Below, in pieces: positions 11,774 to 22,329 of a stretch of DNA of 64,000 nt. Below the pieces are notes generated by a model that was not told the origin of the DNA, did not search any database, and saw nothing but the letters and a program-made list of their open reading frames with translations. Location of the stretch: positions 20,603,302-20,667,301 of the forward strand of contig CM023534.1 in NCBI GenBank assembly GCA_013350335.1. Direction: 5' to 3'. Numbering within the stretch: position 1 is the stretch's first letter; the number at the start of each line of letters is the position of its first letter. This DNA comes from Chimonanthus salicifolius (taxonomy: Eukaryota > Streptophyta > Magnoliopsida > Laurales > Calycanthaceae). A program made the translations under genes and the position numbers.

Positions 11774-12503
11774 GGCTATGTAGAATGGTGATGGGTGGGA
11801 CTCATTACATGTTCATTTCATACATAGCATGTTTTTATGGAATTTTGACTCACATGTATTATTATATTATTTGCATGTGTTATACTAACCTTATGGTAGC
11901 CCTATTCGGAAACACTACTGGGCTCGTTGATCTAACGTCCTATCTCTACCCTCAGTGGATGACACAAGAAAGACAAGGAATGAGGATCGAGAAGGGTACC
12001 AAGCAAAGGAGCTTGGGCGGTTTGAATGATTTCAATGGACTTTGAATGTACTATTTATGGACTTGTTATTTGAGTTATTTGGACAATGTAATTTGGTAAT
12101 TAGATGTGTTGGCATGTAATAAGTAGATAAGTAGATGCTATGGTTTGATTTATTTTGGATGGTTTGATTGAACGATTAGTTAAGATTGTTTAGTAATTTT
12201 TGGAGTTTATGATTAAGTACTTTGCTGTCTAAGAATGATAATTGGAGAAGTCATAGGTTCCATTATAACCATCAGTTAGTTTAGGTTTAAGTATTTTCCG
12301 CAATTCTATTAGTACCATGTGTGAATCGATTCTTATGGACTTAGTCCATACGCACATGGGCTTGGCCAGTTAAGGGTCGGATTTTAGAAGTCCGAACTTA
12401 ACTCGCGTCGTGACACTCCGCCCCGATCACTTTGTTGATTATTATATTTAAAAAAAAAAAATTAAACTCTGATAATTAGAGTGAAAAGGTAGGGGTGTTA
12501 CAG

Positions 12504-12516
12504 TTGGTATCAGAGC
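12504..12516 (+). other. Primer binding site (initiator tRNA-Met type)
   Basis: TTGGTATCAGAGC begins two bases after the LTR end. It is complementary to the 3' end of plant initiator tRNA-Met, the usual primer for gypsy and copia reverse transcription. It fixes the LTR boundary and shows that the LTR also served as a 5' LTR. Confidence 0.9.
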
Positions 12517-12846
12517 GAAACGGGAAGTTGAATCTTCCGAAGTAATATTAAGACGGTTTCATGTCTCACTGACGGATAAGAATCCCAACTGACCGACTCT
12601 TCGGAGTCCGCTGACTGGGGCCCGGATTAATTTACTTCGTGGACTCAGACTGAACAATCAATCTGAGAACAACAAAGATAGCAAAAGTACAATCATTATA
12701 ATGGATCTACGAAACATAGCAAAATAGGATATACTTCCCCAATATTTTTCCCCAATTGAGAAAAACAAACATAGGGAAATTAGAGATTCTCCCCTCAAAA
12801 ACAAATAGAAAACCAAGTTTGTTTATTTGGAAATCTCCCCAAAATA

Positions 12847-13925
12847 GTGAAAAAGCACAAACTTTATGAACAAGGGGGTGGCCGATCACATCATGAGGAA
12901 GAGTCACGCCACTCAGAAGAATCACATCATTCCCGGCAAGAAAGGAGGGAGAGTGAGCAATTATCTCAACAGGAGGAAGGGGGGAACAACAGCGGTATGC
13001 ATATACCACATGTGCCGCCTGAACTTCAGGGCTTAGTTCAAGCAGTGGTAACCTCTGTACTCCAGCAACATATGAATGGGAGTGAAAGTTCCAAGGATGC
13101 CAGTGACCGGAGTATGGCTCGAGAATTCCACCAACAGCGTCCTCCATACTTCAAAGGGAAGGAAGGGGCTATCGGAGCTGAGCACTGGCTGAAGAAGATC
13201 ACTCAGATCTTAAATTTACTTAAGATCTCGAGTCATGCTGACAGGATTCTACTGGCTACTTAACAACTGATAGAAGATGCCGGTAAATGGTGGGAGGTGG
13301 TGGAGAAGCAGAGGGAACTCATACCAGTTAGAGAGAGGATGGCCATGACATGGGATGAGTTTTCAGCGACCTTTCTGGAACACTACTTTCTGGAGGAGGA
13401 GAAGGAGCGACAGACGCAAGCCTTTTTGTCCTTGGTACAGGGTTCTATGACGATGGCAGAGTACCACCGGGAATTCCTCAGCCTATCCTGCTATGCATTT
13501 TACATGGTGGACACTGAGCACCGCAGGGCAAGGAAATTTGAGAGGGGTCTACGGCCAAACATCAGGGCCAAAGTGACCATATTCAAGTGCACCACATTGG
13601 CTAAGGTGGTCAGCAAGGCCACTTTAGCAGAACAAGAGTTAAATGAAATGGTGCAGTATAACAACCGCCGAGCTCCAAGTGGGAGGGTGGGTTTCAGCCC
13701 AACAAGAGATTCCAACCAAACTTTAGCAGACCCTCACCATCTACAGGGTCCACTAGGGGCTTTCGCCCCAACCAGCCCTCCCCATCTGCATCAGTTACTC
13801 AGTCTTTCAGAGGAGTGAACAACTGTTTCCACTGTGACCAACCGGGTCACTTTAAGAGAGATTGCCCAAAGCTCAACAAGCTCTCTTATTCCAGAGGATC
13901 TTTCCGTCCACCAGTTAGACCAATG
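12847..13925 (+). pseudogene. Ty3-gypsy gag (capsid and zinc knuckle), broken
   Basis: The frame opens at 12847. After a charged, His- and Glu-rich N-terminus it shows the Retrotrans_gag capsid region: RPPYFKGKEG and AEHWLKKI, then after a stop at 13261, GKWWE, WDEFSATFLEHYF, MTMAEYHREFLSLS and FERGLRPNIRAKV. A CCHC zinc knuckle (CFHCDQPGHFKRDC, from 13824) follows in another frame. Gag packages the RNA and forms the particle. The defects are one in-frame stop and a frameshift between 13715 and 13824. Protease and the rest of pol are absent: Sirevirus 3' sequence starts right after 13930. The preceding primer binding site and LTR show that this is the 5' end of a gypsy copy. Confidence 0.85.
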
Positions 13926-13939
13926 AACTCCCGTGCATA

Positions 13940-14342
13940 GTTGGTTTCATTTTCGCATTTTAAAATGATAAAATGCATTTGGCTATGTTTACTTATTGTA
14001 AAAAAGGAAGAATATAAGTCCATGTTGTACCCTTTGTCAATTTATGACAAAAAGTGGGAGTAAAATGGTAGAATGGAGAGCTGAGGGGGAGATTTATCCT
14101 TCCACCTAACTTGTTATGTTGTGTACAGGAAAATGTTTTTGTAGGCATAACTTGAGGGGGAGCAAAGTTGAAGAAAACTTAAGCATGGAATTAATGGAAG
14201 AATTAAGTATTAGAATTCACTTGAATGAATGTGTTGTAATTGGTGTATTATTCATTTCAAATGAGTTGTAATGTAATATGCTCAATAGAGTCGGTATTCA
14301 TTAGCTTCTAGGTTTTGTCATGAAATTGAGAAAGGGGGAGAT
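13940..14342 (+). mobile_element. Sirevirus 3' region with multiple polypurine tracts
   Basis: This is the non-coding end of a Sirevirus just before its 3' LTR. Four purine tracts occur: AAAAAGTGGGAGTAAA (about 14050), GAGGGGGAGATT (about 14082), GAGGGGGAGCAAAG (about 14152) and the functional one AAAGGGGGAGATT (14331). Repetition of this tract before the 3' LTR is a published hallmark of Sireviruses. The upstream env-like ORF and pol are gone. Confidence 0.75.
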
Positions 14343-15755
14343 TCTAATGCCCCGGTTTGGCCAAGTCGCCTTATTGTCAATTCCGTGACTGTGTTGAGAC
14401 TTGCCTTGGAAGTATGAAGATGGTGAATCAAGAATGTTGAAGATCGAAAGCTCATTGAAGATATCACATCATGTGTTTGTCTACCACACAGGGAGAATGA
14501 TCATAGAAGTCCCTAGGATGAACCTAACTCACTTACGAACCCTACCTTAGGCTCAAGAACAAAAATGGAAAATGGACCAAGCCTTAGAACACATTGCAAG
14601 AAACTGGTACTGTCAATGTCGAGCACCACGAGCTGAGACATGATCAAACATACTGCAAAATCATGTTGGTCTCAGGTCAAGGCCTTCGAGAGAGTTCGAT
14701 ACTCTTGAACTTGTTCTGTGCATTGTCAAGGCCCTCGAAAAGTCACGAGGCCCTCGACTTGGGATTCATTGGGAAAACTTTGTAAAAATGCACTACTCTC
14801 AGCAGAAGCCCCTCGAACTGGGTAGTGCATGGTCAAGGCCCTCGACTTGAGAATCTAGGAAAAACGACTGTCAAAACACATTGGTCCTAGCTCGAGGCCC
14901 TCGAAGGCGACCGTTGTCAAACTGTAATCATTGCCTTTTTCAAATGTCCAAGTTGACGTGATTAATTTGACACCTTTTAGGCCCTCGAGACACACTTCGT
15001 GGCCCTCGACCACGCCCTCGACCACTAGCCACTGGAACATGTTTTTCTCTATAAATACTTAGTGCTTTGGGCCAGAAAAGCTATCCAGAAACCCTAAGGC
15101 AATACGAGAGCTTCCTACACTCTCTATGCACTGAAACTATAGGAAAATCCTTAGATCATTTAAACAACCTTTTGATTGATATATTGAGAGAGAAACCTCT
15201 AGGATCCATAATCAAATCACATATCCTAGATCTTTTTCCTTGCTTGTGGTTGCACATACACTGGTGAACATCATCAACTGAAGATCCAAGCTGGAAGAAC
15301 TAATCAAGCAGCACATCTTTTGACATCTATGAGCTACAAGGCAAGTGCTTCTTATTACATTTTTCATTTAACCATTGTAAGGTGGATTATTACTTTGTGT
15401 TTGAACCACCTTAAAAAATAGAGGGATAAAGATTAGACCAGGGAGGTCGAACCTTATAAAACTAGGATTGTAACGTTTAGGAGGGGTTCCCATACATAGT
15501 GGATTTGAGATAACCCTATGGTGGGTGAGTCCAGTGGTGCATGTAGATTTGTTAAAATCGAATAACTATATATCTTGTGTATATGTTGTTTGCTTTGATG
15601 GTTTGAATCACTTATTGTCTACACACATTTGATTATGTCCGTAGCACAATAAGTTGATGAAATAAAATTTGAAAACGCCATTAAAATTGGAAAGGTCCTA
15701 TTCACAACCCCCTCCCTCCCTCCCTCCCAGATATTGTTCTAGCCCAGAACTTTCA
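14343..15755 (+). mobile_element. Sirevirus LTR (L3)
   Basis: The LTR starts TCTAATGCCCC (expected TGTTAATGCC, so the first bases have mutated) and ends ACTTTCA. A TATA box (CTCTATAAATAC) lies at about 15049. U3, 14680-15030, contains at least eight copies of GGCCCTCGA or close variants. Near the end there is a TCCC microsatellite (15706-15729) inside the C-rich block that all members carry at that place. The sequence after it begins ATCTC. Confidence 0.8.
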
Positions 15756-16893
15756 ATCTCCATTTCAAAAAATAAAAAATTCAAATTTAAATATTCTCTC
15801 TCTAATAATGTTTCCATTAAGATTATATTTTTACCTCTATACAGTGAAGGGATTAGAGGGTTTGGATTCAATCGAATATGATTATTTTATCTCAATCTCT
15901 AAGGTCAAGGTTTCACAACCACCATCAAATGCCATCACAACTATTCCTAATCATTTCAATCCCTCCCTGTCCACTGTTATGTTCATTATTGCACTGCCTT
16001 CGTAAAACTGTCACAACTAAAATTTCCCAAGCTAGAGACAATAAAAACAATCAAAACCATATCAAATGAATGTATTTGCAAATTGCTTGGAGGAATACAT
16101 TAACAAAAATATAAAAATCAAACACAATAGAAATGACAAACCAATACAACATTATCATACAAGATTGCATTCAACTTTTTTTTTTTTAATTTGATGCTGT
16201 ACTACTAATCAATGAATCTATAATTTTAATATTTTATAGGAGAAATAAAACTCAGTTGATCCATGAATAATGTTACTAAATGGAAGGAATTTAACGAATC
16301 AAGTCATCATGAAATCCATGAACTAAAGAAGATGAAAGAGATCCATCTATTTAGGATTTCGAGATGGAGGAGTATAAAATAATATATGAATAAATTAAAA
16401 AAGGCAAAAATGTTGTGAAGGTGCATCGAATTTGATTATGATTTGAGTAAAATAAAAACAATTTCCTTTCATTTTCATATTTTGGAGATGAATAGGAGAC
16501 TCTTTTATCGTAAGTATTTTGGATAGTATATATATATGGCTAATTCCATCAGAGAATAGTGATGATAATAACAAATAAGAATAAATAACAGTCAAGAATA
16601 AATGTCTGTCCTCTTTACATTTCTTTAAATGTAATTGACATATAATTTTTAGAATAAAATACATTGTTTAGAAGTAGATAGTTAAATAAATAAATTTATT
16701 ATTTTAAGACAAACGACTACTTAATTCAAAAATCACTGTTACGTTATTAATATAAATTCACATGCGAAACATCTGTCTACACAGTGCAAAGTAAATATAA
16801 AGGTTTTATTGAAGCAAGAACTAGCTCATACTTGAGAAGTGAAAACTGGAATATGGATTCCATATTTGATTGATCAAAATAATCGTAAATTCT
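15756..16893. other. AT-rich spacer, nothing recognised
   Basis: No gene or known repeat was recognised. Its last five bases, ATTCT (16889-16893), are the left target duplication of the following solo LTR. Removing that LTR joins this stretch to 20399 onward. Confidence 0.5.
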
Positions 16894-18283
16894 TGTAATG
16901 CCCCGTCCTTTTTCACTCTACAAAATCAGAGTATATATATATATTTTTAATAATGAGAGAGAGCGGGAACGTCACGACGAGAGTTAAGTCTGAGTTTCCA
17001 AAACCCAACCCTTAACTGACCACCCCTACGGGTGCATAGACTAAATCCACAAAAACATTTCACACGTTTTTTTGAATACATTGCAAAATTATTTATATGA
17101 ATAATATACTATTCATATACATGACATTATAAGGTAAGGAAATCTAGTCACCACATACTTAACTGAAACTTAAATATCATTAAATCATAGCAAAATAATT
17201 CTAACTTATTACAGTCCAAAACATCAGTCCTCCCAATATATCATAAACATCAAAACTAAATATATTAACTTCATTCATTCTAAGCTCCTACATTTAGCTC
17301 CCTTCATATCTCATGTCCGTTTCCTTGTCATTCCATGTTCCATCATCTATAGGGTAGAAGTAGGACATCAGTCAACATGCCCAGTAGGAATTCCAAGTAG
17401 AGTTATGTTACACATAGGATCAATATAAAAATCAAGAGAGACATTTTATCATATTTGTTAAACATATCATAAGTAGTAAATACAATACATGATATCCAAA
17501 TCATAATCATGTTTACTTGTGCATCATGTCATGGGTGTCAATGTCAAGTGATCGTTTACCCAATTTCATACCCAATCACATCATATATAGATATTTTCCT
17601 TGATAAATCACCATATCAAAGTGTTCCCTTGGCCATTTACGTCCGCAGTGTTTTGTGACGGCACCACCAGGTCACTGTTATACCTCCCCACATATGTTAA
17701 TCGGAATTACCGATGGAGTGTGGACTCCTCCCTCTGCGCAGGGTTTCTGGACTATATACCCAGGAGCTCTTTGGCCCAAATTACGCCGTACCCATTCATA
17801 GCGAATCTCGGATAAGGCCAACATATCAATAGTTCATATAGCTTCATACAAGCTAGTCTCAAGCCCAAATCATGTCCAGACCGCTCATAACTTGGCTTGC
17901 TGATCCCATGTATTCCCTCCCATGCCATGCATGAGATAATAAATGCAAGAATGCCATTTCATATCAAATTACATAATATTATTGAAATTCAGTTCATAAA
18001 CATATATCATATATTAAATCAAAGTGAAACATCATATTTGGAAATAAAGACCACCATATTGTCTGAATAAGGTAAGAATCCTACCAACGTTCGATATATT
18101 GTCATTTTCTTGTTTTACAAACACAATGTTAACGATCACGTGAAAATGAATCGAACCGCTTTACCTTATCAAATTCCATCACATATATATCAATTTGATT
18201 ATTCATTTAATTTTCATCACCCTTTACATCTTTCTGGGTAAACAGAAGTATCTGGAAAATTAACGAAAAATAAAACATTCAAA

Positions 18284-18784
18284 TTCAGTCGACTGAATCA
18301 CGCCCCGATATAGTCTTTGCTTTACCCGTAAACTTTCAGTCGACTGAATAATAATATTAGTCTGCTGAAACATAAATCAATACTGTACAAACTTGACCCG
18401 TAACCTTTCAGTCGACTGAATCATAGATTTAGTCGGCTGACTTTGGGTCAAATCCTCTGTGTTCTCAGTCAACACATTTTCAGTCGACAGCTGACTTTGG
18501 ATCAGATCATCTGTGTGTTCGGCCAGTATACATTCAGTCGACTGAATCAAAGATTCAGTCAGCTGAATTATTAATGAACTGTTTACGTATTTGGTAAGTA
18601 ATACCTTCAGTCGACTGAATTGTAGATTCAGTCGGGTGAAACACACTAGACCCCTTACTTGTTTGGTACGTCTATGTTCAGTCGACTGAATCAGAGATTT
18701 AATCAGCTGAAACACCCAGGTATCCCTTATGTTGTTTGGCCAGCATACTTTCAGTCGACTGAATCATAAGATTCAGTCGACTGA
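18284..18784 (-). repeat. Array of TTCAGTCGACTGAA palindromes in the solo LTR
   Basis: Eight perfect or near-perfect copies of the 14-base palindrome TTCAGTCGACTGAA occur at about 18284, 18335, 18407, 18533, 18606, 18677, 18750 and 18771. Weaker half-copies (such as TTCAGTCAGCTGAA) lie between them. Spacing is mostly 50-75 bases. It sits where U3 would be expected in this minus-strand LTR. Confidence 0.9.
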
Positions 18785-19131
18785 CTTTTTGTCAGTCTTC
18801 TCTGTTTGCATTCATGGTTAGGCCCTTTGTCCATGAAATCCATTCCTTATCATTTTAAACATGTATTTGATCTTCCATACATCTCTTAATGAATTTACTC
18901 TATCCACTAGTCAAGGCTAGGGTCTTTTTCATAATCCATCCAACCTTTGCACCATTATAACATGGTTTTGGATTCATTCCTTTGGTTGTTTGTTTCAACC
19001 CATAATCATTCCTTAAATGCATTTCCAATTCCATGGCCTTAACACAATTTGGTCATCCATTCCAACTAATTATGGAACCCATAAGTTCGGCCACACACCA
19101 TGGTCAAACCTATGGTTTATTTAGACTTATA

Positions 19132-19499
19132 TAGGGCTGCAACTCGGGTCGTGCGGGTTGGGTTTCTTAAAACCCAACCCGGCTTGAGTTTTTTAAAACC
19201 CAACCCGGCTTGAGTTGATATATGGAACCCGACCCGATCCGACCCGAATTCTAACCCGAATCAATCAGAATTCTGACCCGACCTGCATTCTGAACCCATT
19301 TTAGCCTAATTTTAGCCGAGTCGAGTCGGATGAGGTTAACTTGTAAAGTCCTCAACCCGGCCCGACCAGAATTTCATGCGGGTTTTTATCTTCTCAAGCC
19401 AACCCGACCCGCTGGCTCTAAATTCTTGACCCGACCTGCATGATTTCTCGGGTTGGGTCATACGGGTCAGGCCAAAACCCGACCCAAGTTGCAACCCTA
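19132..19499. mobile_element. hAT-type MITE, 368 bp, rich in CCCGACCCG
   Basis: The terminal inverted repeats are TAGGGCTGCAACTCGGGTC and, at the other end, TAGGGTTGCAACTTGGGTC. The exact 8-bp direct repeat GACTTATA flanks it (19124-19131 and 19500-19507). The interior is made of short repeated GGGTTGGGTT and AACCCGACCCG motifs and has no reading frame. The 8-bp duplication points to hAT mobilisation. A related, smaller copy lies at 53899-54072. Confidence 0.85.
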
Positions 19500-20566
19500 G
19501 ACTTATACCTATGTTGTTAAACCTCTAAACATACCTTCTTTCCCGTCTCCTTCTTTTCTTTTGGTTTGCCCTTTCCTTCCTTAATCCTTCTTCTTTCTTT
19601 GCTCCTTAATAGTTCTCCAAGTATAGAAGTGTGGGTGGAAGAGAGAGAGGAGTGGAGAGAAGAGAAAATCTCTTGTTCTCAATGGAAGAGTTGGCCAAGG
19701 GGTGTGAGCAGCCCCTTGGTTTGTGTCTCTTTGTATAACAGTGTTAGACTATTCAATCTCTCTCTTAATTATTTATCTAACCCATGTGTCCCTTTGTTTA
19801 ACCAAGGAGACTCTTGGCTTAAAAAACCTCTTTGACTTCCAACGAGTCACCTTGAGATGGAGACTCCTCAACTTCTCAACTCAACTCAAGTAATAACTTA
19901 ACTCAATTGAACTCACTCATAGTTGACCAAGTCAACCATGACATAGTCGACCATGCATGTGTTGTCACCACATGGCATTCAGGTCCCATCTTGGCCATGT
20001 CACTCGATGATGTGACACCTTGCATACTTGGCTCTCATGTATGTCACTTGACAATGCCACCTCACTCACATGCCACCTCACTTGATGAGGTGGATTTAAT
20101 GTATTGAGTCTCAATTGGGTAGTTGACCCATTTACTTTGACCTCACCTAATTAGTTTAAAATTAAGTTTACTATGATCCATTGGGTCCCAATTGGTAATT
20201 GACCAATTTACTTAGACTTACCCAATTACTTTTAAAATCAAGCTCATCCATAATCTATCGGGTCTTGATTGGTAATTGACCCATGTACCTTCCCACCTAA
20301 TGTCCATTTCAACAATTTAATCTCAAATTCATTTAATTCACAATTCAAACAGAATATTCCAATATATTCATAAGGAAAATATGGAGTGTTACAATTCTGG
20401 CTATAGAGAAAATGGAATAAAATGAGCAAAACCTGAAAATGAATGAACCAAAATCTTCTGAAGACTTTACCTTTGCGTGCCTAAGCCTCTCATCCAACAA
20501 CCAAGAGGTTGAATTTTTTTTTTTTAAAAAAAAACAACTTAATGGCATAATAAAATGCTACTCAAC

Positions 20567-20751
20567 CTTACCCCTGCAGGGTTAGTTAGCATGTGGGTTA
20601 GTTCGACTGGTAATCTCCCGCCTTAGAAAGAGGGAGGTGTCAGGTTCGAACTCCTGCAGACTTATCTTGGTGTGCCTCATGGGGTCAGAGGTACCACCCG
20701 TGGGATTTTAGCAGGATTGTGTCTGCAATTTCCCACACATAAATCTAAAAA
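20567..20751 (+). mobile_element. tRNA-derived SINE
   Basis: The 5' part looks like a tRNA with internal RNA polymerase III promoter boxes: TTAGTTCGACTGG as box A and GGTTCGAACTCC as box B, 50 bases apart. A tRNA-unrelated body follows, and it ends in a run of A. An exact 15-base direct repeat, AAAATGCTACTCAAC, flanks it (20552-20566 and 20752-20766), as expected for insertion by LINE machinery. It encodes no protein. Confidence 0.92.
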
Positions 20752-20766
20752 AAAATGCTACTCAAC

Positions 20767-21400
20767 TACCAAAATTCAATGTGAATTACAGTGCATGAAA
20801 TTCATGTCAGATGTGCAGCCATCATTCTAAAATCTACCACATATCAGAACATTCTGCACCTTCCAAGTACTTGGATTTTTTCTCGTATACATTCTGTATC
20901 CTGTATTTTCTTCAATGGATCTAAGAATAACCCACTATCATTCACCTTGCTTTAAAAGAGAATGGGTTTTGAAATGAAACTTGGGTGAGAATAGGGTTTC
21001 AAATTGCTCCGTTGCAACCCTCATCTCAGATTTGACTCGATGTCCAATTCAAAATTGAGAGAGAGAGGTGCAGAAATGCTATTTGCATTAGATTTGACAC
21101 TAATGATACCAGTGTCAGAATGGCGTTAGACGATGGTGAAGATAGATGAAACCTAAGAGAGAAGGGAGAAAATAAGGTTTGGTTCAGTCCTGTGCAGGCA
21201 GTGGATCTGTATTGATTTTTCATGGAAACTCAACTAATGGAGATTAAAGGGACAAAACACATTAGATGACATGATTTTTTCACCACGTGTTACGTCGTGG
21301 TATTATGCAAACAAGTCATACGGGAACATTCCACCAATATTCCCAAACAGGCAAACAATGAGCTGTAGATGCCATTTCTTTTCAATTTTTCTTATTCACA
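20767..21400. other. Spacer downstream of the host gene
   Basis: No coding or repeat structure was recognised between the SINE and the presumed 3' untranslated region of the minus-strand host gene. It is probably ordinary intergenic sequence. Confidence 0.4.
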
Positions 21401-21938
21401 AGAGGTGAAATTTCTAATGAGGAAATAAAATATAACACACTGCATGGGACGAAGTCCAGCAGAACCCCAAGAATAAAAGCCAAATAAAGCAACAAGGCTG
21501 CACCTTCAATTCTAGCGAGCAATGACAGTCCTGCTGGAGGAAGTACCATTTGATAAAGGAGCTCATCTTGTTACAGGTTAACATAAGTGGTTCAGTGGTC
21601 ATTTCTTTTCGCAGTTGCAAGTAATAGTGTACCACAGAGCTTCAGTGGGCAAATCACATCACAGTACAAGTCGCTATGAAGAAGGGCTCGATACTATGGT
21701 CAACTGACATCCTTCATATGGAATCTTCTCTGTGTGGTTCTAATAGATAGCTATGCTCGCACACTCAACACCAAGGCTACAAGTGCTCATCATTGAAGTT
21801 GCCTGTCCCCCATCCAAGAAAGATCATTTCTTCAACTGGAAGGCCAGGTGTTTGGAAGGAAACAGAAGAAGATAAAATCCATCTATAAACAGCAAGTATG
21901 ATGCCTTAAAACTACGTGAAGAGATCTGCAGGAGGAAA
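21401..21938 (-). other. Presumed 3' untranslated region of the S-acyltransferase-like gene
   Basis: This lies directly after the stop codon at 21941-21939 on the minus strand. It has balanced base composition and no transposon signature, unlike most of the window. The end of the transcript cannot be fixed from the sequence; the boundary near 21400 is a guess. Confidence 0.35.
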
Positions 21939-22027
21939 CTAGTCTTTCAGTTGCAGAAAGTCCTTGATGTTGCCTAGAACACCAGTGTCATATGGGTTTT
22001 TAAATCTCACTTCAGGATAAAGTTGTC
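21939..22027 (-). CDS. Last exon, DHHC-type protein S-acyltransferase-like gene
   Basis: The exon follows an acceptor (CTCTCTCTCTCAG) and starts in phase 1. It encodes, after a split Gly codon, QLYPEVRF, then KNPYDTGVLGNIKDFL, and stops at TAG (21941-21939). The Asn-Pro-Tyr block followed by Gly and Asn matches the PaCCT motif conserved at the C-terminus of DHHC palmitoyltransferases. These are membrane enzymes that attach fatty acyl groups to cysteines of other proteins. The catalytic DHHC cysteine-rich domain must lie in upstream exons not seen in this window. The subfamily is not clear to me. The family call rests on PaCCT plus the TTxE-like motif two exons earlier. A different membrane protein is possible but less likely. 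Confidence 0.7.
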
Positions 22028-22130
22028 CTGAGAGAGAGAGCGAGAGAATTAGCCAGAGCGCACATGACATGAGCAGCTATCTCAGTATGCCAACATGAGA
22101 AATTTCAATCATAAATAGTATGCAACTTAC

Positions 22131-22182
22131 CTGGTTCAGGCCGATCAACAATCTGAAACTCTGGGTATTTCTTCCAGTTTAT
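22131..22182 (-). CDS. Penultimate exon of the S-acyltransferase-like gene
   Basis: This 52-base exon is bounded by an acceptor (GGGAATCAG, then exon) and a donor (CCAG, then GTAAGT). It starts in phase 0 and encodes INWKKYPEFQIVDRPEP plus the first base of a Gly codon, which the last exon completes. This is the short linker between the TTxE-like and PaCCT motifs. The frame continues perfectly on both sides, which is strong evidence for a real, constrained exon. Confidence 0.75.
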
Positions 22183-22269
22183 CTGATTCCCATTGTTTGC
22201 AGCCACGTAAATGTCATGGACAGAATACAACCAAACAAGTTCAATGAAAACTACAGTTTGGATACTCAC

Positions 22270-22329
22270 CCACTCATCAGTTTTGATGTTGAAACAGATA
22301 CAATAAATATGCCATATCAGAAAAAGTAC
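22270..22329 (-). CDS. Exon with last membrane helix and TTxE-like motif, S-acyltransferase-like gene
   Basis: This 60-base exon has an acceptor GGCAG and a donor GTGAGT, both in phase 0. It encodes VLFLIWHIYCICFNIKTDEW: the end of a hydrophobic helix, then KTDEW in the place of the TTxE motif that follows the fourth helix of DHHC acyltransferases. The next exon upstream on this strand is at 43017-42952. The intron between them is about 20.6 kb long because copia 1 and its nested elements (23873-42442) sit inside it. Confidence 0.7.

Larger units (their letters stand above)
7700..12502 (+). mobile_element. Long gypsy (Tekay/Del-type) LTR, interrupted by a hAT element
   Basis: The LTR starts TGTAATACCC just after the polypurine tract and ends GGGGTGTTACA, directly before a primer binding site. 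Without the nested 1188 bases (element plus duplicated target) it is about 3.6 kb, in the normal range for this lineage. It holds two palindrome arrays, a CT microsatellite (about 8680-8709), a TATA box at the hAT insertion point, and a partial tandem duplication at 11644-11773. It is flanked by integrase on its left and by a primer binding site and gag on its right, so it acts as both a 3' and a 5' LTR. Confidence 0.8.
16894..20393 (-). mobile_element. Gypsy (Tekay/Del-type) solo LTR with 5-bp target duplication
   Basis: On the minus strand it starts TGTAACACTCC and ends GGGGCATTACA. Both match the ends of the LTR at 7700-12502, as does the subterminal region with a run of A/T followed by CACGAC...AGAGTTAAG. 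The 5-base direct repeat ATTCT flanks it exactly (16889-16893 and 20394-20398). There is no gag or pol on either side, so it is a solo LTR left by LTR-LTR recombination. It is 3500 bases long, including a nested 368-base MITE and its duplicated 8 bases. Confidence 0.9.

Noticed and set aside
20600..20680. A tRNA gene, because of box A and box B-like sequence
   Set aside because: No cloverleaf with a paired acceptor stem; a tRNA-unrelated body, an A tail and a 15-bp target duplication show that it is a SINE.
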